Shown here: positions 1-4,813 of the stretch, one piece after another
Layout of the letters: each line of letters begins with the position of its first letter
Position numbering within the stretch: position 1 is the first letter of the stretch
Origin: Pseudomonadota bacterium
GTDB taxonomy: Bacteria; Pseudomonadota; Alphaproteobacteria; Rhizobiales; Xanthobacteraceae
Length of the DNA stretch: 6,976 bases
NCBI GenBank assembly: GCA_023391175.1
Contig: JAEWBL010000105.1
Coordinates: forward strand, 1 to 6,976
Direction of reading: 5' to 3'
Notes under the pieces: model-generated
Seen by the model: only the letters and a program-made list of their open reading frames with translations
Database searches by the model: none
Told to the model about the DNA's origin: nothing
Program-made: the position numbers and the translations under genes

Positions 1-1193
1 TCGCCGATGTGCAGACCGGCTTCGGGCCGTTCATCGCCGTCTTCCTTACCACGCAGAAATGGACGCAGGCGGATATCGGCCTCGTCCTCACCATCGGCTC
101 GCTGGTGAGCCTCGGCGGCCAGATCCCCCTCGGGGCGTTCGTGGACCGGTTGAGGGCGCTGCGTGCGGCGATTGCTGTCTCCCTGATTCTGATCGGCGGG
201 GCGGCGCTGGCCTTTGCGCTTTGGCCGGTGTTCGCGGTGGTGGCGGCCTCGCGGGTGGTCCACGCCGCCGCCAGTTGCGTCGCCGGGCTGGCGCTGGTGG
301 CGATGAGCGTGCGGCTCGCGGCGCCGGGGCAGGTGGGGGAGCGGCTCGGCCGCAACGCCGCCTTCGCCTCGGCCGGAACCGGCATCGCCGCCGCCGCCAT
401 GGGGGCGGTGGGCTATTATCTGTCGAGCCACGCGGTGTTCTATCTCACCGCGCTCATGGTCATCCCGGCGCTGCTTGCCCTCTCGCGCATGCGAGCCGAG
501 GAGGTGGCGGCCCCGCCCCGGCCGGAGGGGGAGGGCGCGCGGGACGCCCGCACGGGCGGCCTCGGCGCCGGCCTTCTCGCCCTCGCGCGCAATCGCCCGC
601 TGGTGATCTTCGCCGGCTGCGTCATGGCGTTCCACCTCGCCAATGCGGCCATGCTGCCGCTCGCCGCGAGCATGCTCACCATGCGCTCCAGCGAGGCCGC
701 CACCGTCATGGTGGCGGCTGCGATGGTGGTGCCGCAATTCACCGTCACCGTCCTGTCGCCGCTGGCGGGGCGCCTCGCCCAGAGCCTTGGGCGGCGGCCG
801 TTGCTGCTTGCGGGGTTCGGCGCGCTGGTGGTGCGGGGCGCCTTGTTCGCCACCGTCACGGAGCCGGCGGGGCTGGTGGCGATCCAGCTTCTGGACGGCC
901 TGTCGGCGGCGGTGTTCGGCGTGCTGGTGCCGCTGGTGGTGTTCGATGTCGCCCACAAGAGCGGCCACTTCAACCTGGCACAGGGCGCGGTGGGCTGCGC
1001 CATGGGCATCGGCGCGTCCATCAGCACGCTGCTGGCGGGCATCGTCGCCGACCGCTTCGGCAGCTTCGCCGCCTTCGAGACGCTGGCCGTCCTGGCCGCG
1101 CTCGGCTTCCTCGCGGTGCTTCTCGCCATGCCGGAGACCCGGGGGCGGGCGGGGGAGCCTATTTCCGAAGCCCCACCCGGTGGCGGGACATGA
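1..1193 (+). CDS. MFS transporter, 5' end cut off by the window
   Basis: This is an inner-membrane secondary transporter of the major facilitator superfamily; its substrate cannot be told. The frame is open from the window edge (first full codon at position 3, reading ADVQTGFGPF) and ends at TGA 1191-1193, so the true start lies upstream. The GTG at 9 falls inside this conserved first-helix stretch and is probably not the start. About 396 residues are visible. They form hydrophobic segments typical of about 12 helices, an MFS motif-A-like loop (GAFVDRLRAL, about residues 42-51 counted from GTG 9), a second such loop in the C-terminal half (GRLAQSLGRRP), and a charged, Pro-rich central loop (about 162-187) between the two six-helix halves. 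The gene is convergent with the arsenic cluster and overlaps the last gene of that cluster by 35 bp, so it is not part of that operon. The family call is firm. A role in arsenic export is not supported by anything seen. Confidence 0.88.
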   Translation, partial: ADVQTGFGPFIAVFLTTQKWTQADIGLVLTIGSLVSLGGQIPLGAFVDRLRALRAAIAVSLILIGGAALAFALWPVFAVVAASRVVHAAASCVAGLALVAMSVRLAAPGQVGERLGRNAAFASAGTGIAAAAMGAVGYYLSSHAVFYLTALMVIPALLALSRMRAEEVAAPPRPEGEGARDARTGGLGAGLLALARNRPLVIFAGCVMAFHLANAAMLPLAASMLTMRSSEAATVMVAAAMVVPQFTVTVLSPLAGRLAQSLGRRPLLLAGFGALVVRGALFATVTEPAGLVAIQLLDGLSAAVFGVLVPLVVFDVAHKSGHFNLAQGAVGCAMGIGASISTLLAGIVADRFGSFAAFETLAVLAALGFLAVLLAMPETRGRAGEPISEAPPGGGT

Positions 1194-1713
1194 TCTCGTT
1201 CATCTCCGCCCGCAGGATGCCCATGGTCTCGGACAGCCGCATGGCCATCTCCTGGATGGCCGCCTGCGCGGGATCCTGCAGCACCAGCTTCTTCGCCTTC
1301 TCGATGCAGTAGCCGGTGAACAGCGCGTCCTGCTCGGGGCTAAGGGCAAGGCCCGCCTTGAGCGTGCGGACCTCCGCCGCGTCACTGCGGTGGGAATTCA
1401 CCTTCGGCGCATAGAGCGAGGCGTGCCGCCGCCAGTATTCCGCCTCCGCCACCTGCCCGGCCATGAGCACGACGATGGCTTCGGCCACCCGCCGCCGGTC
1501 CGCCTCAAGCGAGAGGTCGAGGGGCAAGCTTTCCGCGTCAGCAAAGCGCGTTTCCCCGCTCAGCCCGTCCGGCGGGCGCAGCAGCGCCTCCGTCACGTCC
1601 CGCTTGAGGAGGATGGCCACCAGCGCATGCCCCGCCTCATGGACCGCGATGGCCTTGCGGCGGATGCCGATGGGGATCTCGTGGGCGGGCGTCATGGTCA
1701 TGGGCGGGTTCAC
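1159..1713 (-). CDS. Stand-alone M41-like (FtsH-type) zinc peptidase domain protein
   Basis: This 184-residue protein resembles the peptidase domain of FtsH (family M41) without the AAA+ ATPase or membrane helices. What is seen: an AVHEAGHALVA stretch whose HEAGH (residues 25-29) fits the HExxH zinc site; a hydrophobic VVLMAGQVAEAEYW segment (81-94) like the VLLGGRAAEE region of FtsH; and HRSDAAEVR (108-116), where Asp111 could be the third zinc ligand, as in the conserved SND stretch of FtsH. Family knowledge predicts metal-dependent proteolysis, but without an unfoldase the substrate and even activity are unknown. The start is uncertain: GTG at 1713 gives the longest form, ATG at 1701 or 1695 would remove 4 or 6 residues, and none has a clear Shine-Dalgarno sequence. 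The gene follows arsC by 58 nt on the same strand with no obvious terminator between, so co-transcription with the ars genes is possible. Its 3' end overlaps the MFS gene. Confidence 0.8.
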   Translation of the reverse strand: MNPPMTMTPAHEIPIGIRRKAIAVHEAGHALVAILLKRDVTEALLRPPDGLSGETRFADAESLPLDLSLEADRRRVAEAIVVLMAGQVAEAEYWRRHASLYAPKVNSHRSDAAEVRTLKAGLALSPEQDALFTGYCIEKAKKLVLQDPAQAAIQEMAMRLSETMGILRAEMNEIMSRHRVGLRK

Positions 1714-1771
1714 GACAAGGGACGTGAGCCAAGCATTTCCCGTACCAGTCGCAGTCCCGCCCGCCGTCCAC

Positions 1772-2185
1772 CTAGCGGGCGCGCTGCACCACCTCGCCGT
1801 CTTCCTTGGTGAAGCTCTCCGGGGGCGTCTCCAGAAGGTCGAGCACGACCTCCGACGGGCGGCACAGGCGCGTGCCCTTGGGCGTCACCACGATGGGACG
1901 ATTGACGAGGATGGGGTGTTCGACCATGGCGTCGAGCAATTGCGCGTCCGTCACGCCGGGCTCGGACAGCTTCAGCTCGGCGACGAGGGGTTCCTTGGCC
2001 CGCAGCAGGTCGCGCAGGGGCGCGCCGGTGGCGGTGGCGAGGTCCGTGAGCTGCGCCCTGGTCCATCCCGTCTTCAGATACTCGACCACCGTCGGCTCGA
2101 CGCCGGCGGCGCGGATCATGGCGAGGGTGTTGCGCGAGGTGCCGCAGCGCGGGTTGTGATAGATGGTGACCGGAAAATCGCTCAT
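1772..2185 (-). CDS. arsC: Arsenate reductase, glutaredoxin-dependent ArsC type
   Basis: This cytoplasmic enzyme reduces arsenate to arsenite using glutathione and glutaredoxin. The 137-residue product matches the plasmid R773 ArsC family in length and sequence: YHNPRCGTSRNTL (residues 9-21) carries the catalytic Cys14 (equivalent to Cys12 of R773), and the arginines that bind the oxyanion and stabilise the intermediate appear as Arg62 (LLRAKEP), Arg96 (VNRPIVV) and Arg109 (RLCRPSE). The ending FTKEDGEVV is also typical. ATG 2185-2183 is chosen because it gives the normal family N-terminus (MSDFPVTIYHNP) and overlaps the stop codon of the upstream aquaporin gene as ATGA, suggesting translational coupling. 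It is the third gene of arsR-aqpS-arsC. The same reading frame stays open far upstream through the aquaporin and arsR genes, but that extension is a chance high-GC open frame. All key residues seem intact. Confidence 0.95.
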   Translation of the reverse strand: MSDFPVTIYHNPRCGTSRNTLAMIRAAGVEPTVVEYLKTGWTRAQLTDLATATGAPLRDLLRAKEPLVAELKLSEPGVTDAQLLDAMVEHPILVNRPIVVTPKGTRLCRPSEVVLDLLETPPESFTKEDGEVVQRAR

Positions 2186-2901
2186 CGGCTTGATCTTTCG
2201 CGGAAAAGCCAGCCGCACAGGGCCGCGGCGGCGAGAGCGCCCGCCAGTTGGGCGAGCAGGAAGAGGGGAACGGACTGCGGCGCGATGCCGGCGAACGTAT
2301 CGCTGAGGCTGCGCGCCAGCGTCACCGCCGGGTTGGCGAACGAGGTCGAGGCCGTGAACCAATAGGCCGAGGTGATGTAGAGCCCGACCACCGCCGGCAC
2401 CATCTGCGGCCGCGCCCGCGCGGTGGCGAGGATCGCCGTGACGAGGCCGAAGGTCGCGATCGCCTCCGAGAAGCCCTGCGCCGCGCCGTCCCGGAGCTTG
2501 CCAGAGATCTGCACCATGGGCTCGGCGAACATGGCGTGGGCGGCGAGCACGCCCAGAACCGCCCCGGCCAGCTGCGCCGCGACATAAGCGCCGGCCGCGC
2601 CCCACCCGATTTCCCGCCGGAGCGCGAACACCAGCGTCACCGCCGGATTGAAATGCGCGCCGGAGACCGGGCCGAAGGCGGCGATCAGCACCACCAGCCC
2701 GGCGCCGGTGGCGAGGGTATTGCCGAGGAGGGCGATGGCCGTGTTTCCGCCCGCCAGCCGCTCGCCCATGATGCCCGAACCGATGACGATGGCGAGCAAA
2801 AGCGCCGTTCCGAGCGTTTCCGCCGCAAGGCGACGGGGCAGATCGAAGGCGGGTGGGGCTTCGCCGGCGAAAGCGGCGGCGGGCGGGGTGATCTGGTTCA
2901 T
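2182..2901 (-). CDS. aqpS: Aquaglyceroporin-like channel, AqpS type (probable arsenite exit channel)
   Basis: This is an inner-membrane channel of the MIP/aquaporin family. The 239-residue protein has six hydrophobic helices and both half-helix signatures: HFNPAVT (Asn85-Pro86-Ala87) and FANPAVT (Asn190-Pro191-Ala192). In S. meliloti the gene between arsR and arsC encodes AqpS, which lets arsenite formed by ArsC leave down its gradient; the same order here supports the same job. The residue after the second NPA, usually the arginine of the aromatic/arginine filter (NPAR), is Val193, so the pore should be wider and less polar than in a strict water channel. ATG 2901 overlaps the arsR stop (ATGA), and the stop overlaps the arsC start in the same way. 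Longer open frames starting inside arsR add only a non-conserved, Arg-rich leader and are rejected. No ArsB or Acr3 pump gene is in view. Substrate is inferred from context; water or glycerol passage is an alternative. Confidence 0.92.
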   Translation of the reverse strand: MNQITPPAAAFAGEAPPAFDLPRRLAAETLGTALLLAIVIGSGIMGERLAGGNTAIALLGNTLATGAGLVVLIAAFGPVSGAHFNPAVTLVFALRREIGWGAAGAYVAAQLAGAVLGVLAAHAMFAEPMVQISGKLRDGAAQGFSEAIATFGLVTAILATARARPQMVPAVVGLYITSAYWFTASTSFANPAVTLARSLSDTFAGIAPQSVPLFLLAQLAGALAAAALCGWLFRERSSR

Positions 2902-3260
2902 GAGGCCTGTGGTCCCGCGGGCAGCTTCGGGGCACAGGCGCCGGCTTCGCTGGTGGAGGGCGCGCACAGCTCGGGCCGGCCCCCGCAGCACTTATCGGTG
3001 AGAAAGGCGATGAGATTGCCCACCGTCTCGAACTGCGCCGCATAGATGATCGAACGGCCGTCGCGGCGCGACGACACGAGCCCGGCATGGGCGAGCACGG
3101 AAAGGCTGGCCGAAAGCGTATTCGCCGGAACGCCGAGCCGCCGGGCCATTTCGCCGGCCGCAAGCCCCGCCGGCCCCGCTTCCACGAGGAGGCGCAGCGC
3201 GCTGAGGCGGCCCTCATGGGCGAGGGCGGAGAAGACCGGGACGGCCTGCTTTAATTCCAT
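2898..3260 (-). CDS. arsR: ArsR-family arsenite-responsive repressor
   Basis: This small winged-helix repressor of the ArsR/SmtB family binds its operator until arsenite binds clustered cysteines. The 120-residue product begins MELKQAVPVFSALAHEGRL, the usual first helix. The recognition helix-turn-helix lies at about residues 34-62 (GEMARRLGVPANTL...), and the wing is SSRRDGRSIIY (63-73). Its inducer site is probably C-terminal: Cys91, Cys92 and Cys99 (KCCGGRPELC), an arrangement like Acidithiobacillus ferrooxidans ArsR (Cys95, Cys96, Cys102) and unlike the CxC in the DNA-binding helix of plasmid R773 ArsR. Cys109 in the Pro/Ala-rich tail may add to it. ATG 3260 gives the family N-terminus but has no clear Shine-Dalgarno sequence, and it lies within a palindrome that is the likely operator. 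First gene of the arsR-aqpS-arsC unit, overlapping the aquaporin start by ATGA. Function is well supported; arsenite versus antimonite or other metals is inferred from the neighbours. Confidence 0.93.
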   Translation of the reverse strand: MELKQAVPVFSALAHEGRLSALRLLVEAGPAGLAAGEMARRLGVPANTLSASLSVLAHAGLVSSRRDGRSIIYAAQFETVGNLIAFLTDKCCGGRPELCAPSTSEAGACAPKLPAGPQAS

Positions 3261-3278
3261 ATTTCATGAATAATGGAA
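3255..3278. promoter_or_regulatory. Candidate ArsR operator: 24-bp palindrome over the arsR start
   Basis: The sequence TTCCAT-ATT-TCATGA-ATA-ATGGAA is symmetric at 20 of 24 positions, centred between 3266 and 3267, and AT-rich in GC-rich surroundings. It covers the arsR start codon (CAT at 3258-3260 on the + strand). ArsR/SmtB dimers bind AT-rich imperfect inverted repeats of about this size near their own promoters, so this is probably the autoregulatory site. Binding is inferred. Confidence 0.68.
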
Positions 3279-3295
3279 GTCTGGCCCTTCCGCAA
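3267..3295 (-). promoter_or_regulatory. Weak candidate promoter for the ars operon
   Basis: On the minus strand TTGCGG (3295-3290) and TATTCA (3272-3267) are separated by 17 nt. The match to the sigma-70 consensus is poor (-10 only 3 of 6). If used, the -10 lies inside the palindrome and transcription would begin at or next to the arsR ATG, which would explain the missing ribosome binding site (leaderless message). This is speculative. Confidence 0.25.
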
Positions 3296-3403
3296 CAGCC
3301 GGACTAAAAGAAGCCCGCGGGAGGCGAAGGCTGTGCTGCCTAGCGTTTAATCAGCGCTCATATGTCGGGCTTTGCAGTCGCCGGCTCTCGTGCGAATCAG
3401 AAG

Positions 3404-3418
3404 ATGATTTCAAATCAT
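3404..3418. repeat. 15-bp perfect palindrome upstream of mrp
   Basis: ATGATTT-C-AAATCAT is a perfect inverted repeat with 7-bp arms, about 60 bp before the mrp start, in the 218-bp gap between arsR and mrp. A nearby AATCA (3395-3399) can also pair with the TGATT of the left arm. It could be a regulator binding site for mrp. It resembles an FNR/FixK box (TTGAT-N4-ATCAA) but the spacing is N5 and the outer bases differ, so the cognate factor is unknown. The rest of the gap shows no convincing gene or promoter. Confidence 0.4.
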
Positions 3419-3478
3419 TCCAGTCCGGCCTCCGCGCCTGCCCCATGTGCGCGTCGACCGGCCGGAGCGTTGGGTGAC

Positions 3479-4630
3479 ATGATGAGCCACACGGCCGAGC
3501 TTTCCGAGGACACCGTCCGTTCCACTTTGGCCAAGGTGCGCACGCCCGAGGGCGTGGCGCTGTCCGTCTCGCCGGCCCTGTCCGGCGTCGTGGTCACGTC
3601 GGGCAAGGTCTATCTCTCCATCAACATCGATCCGGCCCAGGCGCGGGCGTGGGAGGATGTGCGCATCGCCGCCGAGAACGCGGTGAAGGCGCTGCCGGGC
3701 GTCGCCTCGGCCCTCGTCACCCTCACCGCCGAGCGCAAGCAGGCCCCGGCGGCCCCGACCGCGCACAGCCACGCTCACGGTCACGGGCACGCCCATGGAG
3801 GAGCCCCCGCGCCGCGGGGCATCGCCGTGCCGGGCGTTGCCTCCATCATCGCCGTGGCCTCGGGCAAGGGGGGCGTGGGCAAGTCCACCACCTCCATCAA
3901 TCTCGCCCTTGCGCTGCGCGATCTCGGCCTGAAGGTCGGCCTGCTCGATGCCGACATCTACGGCCCCTCGGTGCCGCGCCTCACCGGCGTCGCCCAGAAG
4001 CCGGAGACCACGGCGGACGGCAAGACCATGCTGCCCCTGGAGAATTTCGGCCTTCAGCTGATGTCCATCGGCTTCCTGGTGGAGGAAGACACGCCGATGA
4101 TCTGGCGCGGGCCCATGGTCATGTCCGCCATTTCGCAGATGCTGAAGGACGTGAAGTGGGGTCCGCTCGACGTGCTGGTGGTGGACATGCCCCCCGGCAC
4201 CGGCGACGCACAGCTCACCATGGCGCAGCAGGTGAACCTTGCCGGCGCGGTCATCGTCTCCACCCCGCAGGATCTGGCGCTCATCGACGCGCGTCGCGGC
4301 GTCGCCATGTTCGAGCGGGTGAACGTGCCCATCCTCGGTGTGGTCGAGAACATGTCGCACTTCGTCTGCCCCCATTGCGGCGGACGGTCCGACATCTTCG
4401 GCCATGGCGGCGCCCATGCGGAAGCGGACAAGATGGGCGTGCCGTTCCTCGGCGAGATCCCGCTCCACATGCGCATCCGGGAAATGTCGGACGCCGGCCT
4501 GCCGATCCTCGTCTCCGATCCCGACAGCCCGCAGGCGGACGCCTACCGGCACGTGGCGACCGGCGTGAAGGCGGCACTCGACAAGGCCGCCGCCCAGACC
4601 CGGCAGGCGCCGCGCATCGTCATTGAGTGA
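3479..4630 (+). CDS. mrp: Mrp/ApbC-family iron-sulfur cluster carrier ATPase
   Basis: This cytoplasmic P-loop ATPase of the Mrp/NBP35 family binds an Fe-S cluster as a dimer and delivers it to apoproteins. The 383 residues read in order: a MIP18/DUF59 domain (about 8-84); a linker with six alternating histidines (His96 to His106); the deviant Walker A SGKGGVGKST (128-137); LLDADIYGPS (155-164); VVDMPPGTGD (234-243); and CPHC (Cys297, Cys300), the cluster-binding pair. Length and motifs are those of full-length bacterial Mrp/ApbC. I chose ATG 3479 (a second ATG follows at 3482) because family similarity begins just after it; GGAG at 3464-3467 lies about 11 nt upstream, a modest ribosome binding site. 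The frame is open back to ATG 3362, but that stretch is not conserved in type and contains a palindrome. The gene seems to be a single-gene unit, divergent from arsR. Function is well supported for the family; client proteins cannot be told. Confidence 0.93.
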   Translation: MMSHTAELSEDTVRSTLAKVRTPEGVALSVSPALSGVVVTSGKVYLSINIDPAQARAWEDVRIAAENAVKALPGVASALVTLTAERKQAPAAPTAHSHAHGHGHAHGGAPAPRGIAVPGVASIIAVASGKGGVGKSTTSINLALALRDLGLKVGLLDADIYGPSVPRLTGVAQKPETTADGKTMLPLENFGLQLMSIGFLVEEDTPMIWRGPMVMSAISQMLKDVKWGPLDVLVVDMPPGTGDAQLTMAQQVNLAGAVIVSTPQDLALIDARRGVAMFERVNVPILGVVENMSHFVCPHCGGRSDIFGHGGAHAEADKMGVPFLGEIPLHMRIREMSDAGLPILVSDPDSPQADAYRHVATGVKAALDKAAAQTRQAPRIVIE

Positions 4631-4638
4631 GCCTCCGG

Positions 4639-4668
4639 CGGCACCTGCCGATGCGGTGCCGTGATTTT
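4639..4668 (+). terminator. Possible intrinsic terminator after mrp
   Basis: CGGCACC (4639-4645) pairs with GGTGCCG (4655-4661) around a 9-nt loop, 8 nt after the mrp stop codon, followed by TGATTTT. The T run is short, so termination may be weak. It may work together with the second hairpin just downstream. Confidence 0.5.
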
Positions 4669-4671
4669 GAG

Positions 4672-4697
4672 CCGCCGGGGCATTTTTTCCCCGGCGG
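4672..4697. repeat. GC-rich hairpin with a T-tract loop
   Basis: CCGCCGGGG (4672-4680) and CCCCGGCGG (4689-4697) form a perfect 9-bp stem around the loop CATTTTTT. The T tract sits in the loop instead of after the stem, so this is not a standard intrinsic terminator on either strand. It could protect the 3' end of the mrp message or help stop transcription before the TRAP gene. From here to the next ribosome binding site (4698-4801) I see only weak promoter-like pieces (TTGAGC at 4723, TATAGA at 4769) and no gene. Confidence 0.5.
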
Positions 4698-4801
4698 GCT
4701 GCGTTTCATCCCTTCCTCTGCGTTGAGCCGGAGGGGCGGCTGCTCTAAAAGCGGTACGACGGCCCGCCTATAGAAGCGGCGCTGCGTGATGAAAGAGCCC
4801 C

Positions 4802-4807
4802 AGGGAG
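4802..4807 (+). promoter_or_regulatory. Ribosome binding site of the TRAP binding protein gene
   Basis: AGGGAG, 6 nt before ATG 4814, is the clearest Shine-Dalgarno sequence on the + strand of this window. It settles the start codon, which is also the only one that preserves the Tat signal. Confidence 0.8.
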
Positions 4808-4813
4808 TTCTCC

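Noticed and set aside
59..1312. Long + strand open frame overlapping the MFS gene in another frame
   Set aside because: The product is Gly/Arg/His-rich with no membrane helices and no family signature, while the frame starting at the window edge is a clear MFS protein.
643..1812. Second long + strand open frame over the MFS and M41-like genes
   Set aside because: Its Arg/Cys/Trp-rich translation is typical of an off-frame reading of high-GC DNA; it runs antisense through a gene with a HEAGH motif.
1463..2365. 300-codon + strand frame antisense to the M41-like, arsC and aquaporin genes
   Set aside because: No family features; the minus strand has recognised genes with conserved motifs over the same region.
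2902..2991. Longer N-terminus for the aquaporin starting inside arsR
   Set aside because: It adds a basic, non-conserved leader. ATG 2901 forms the ATGA overlap and precedes the typical aquaporin first helix.
2186..3217. Upstream in-frame extension of arsC through the aquaporin and arsR genes
   Set aside because: Only the last 137 codons are ArsC. The extension is low-complexity Arg/Pro/Gly-rich sequence and overlaps two genuine genes.
3404..3418. FNR/FixK box before mrp
   Set aside because: The spacer between the TGAT and ATCA halves is 5 nt instead of 4 and the flanking T/A bases are absent, so I kept it only as an unassigned palindrome.
3362..3478. Longer N-terminus for Mrp from ATG 3362
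   Set aside because: The extra 39 residues are Ser/Ala/Pro-rich, contain the palindrome at 3404-3418 and have no counterpart in the usual Mrp N-terminus.
3410..4552. 380-codon minus-strand frame antisense to mrp
   Set aside because: His/Arg/Gly/Asp-rich shadow of the mrp codon pattern; no domain is recognisable.
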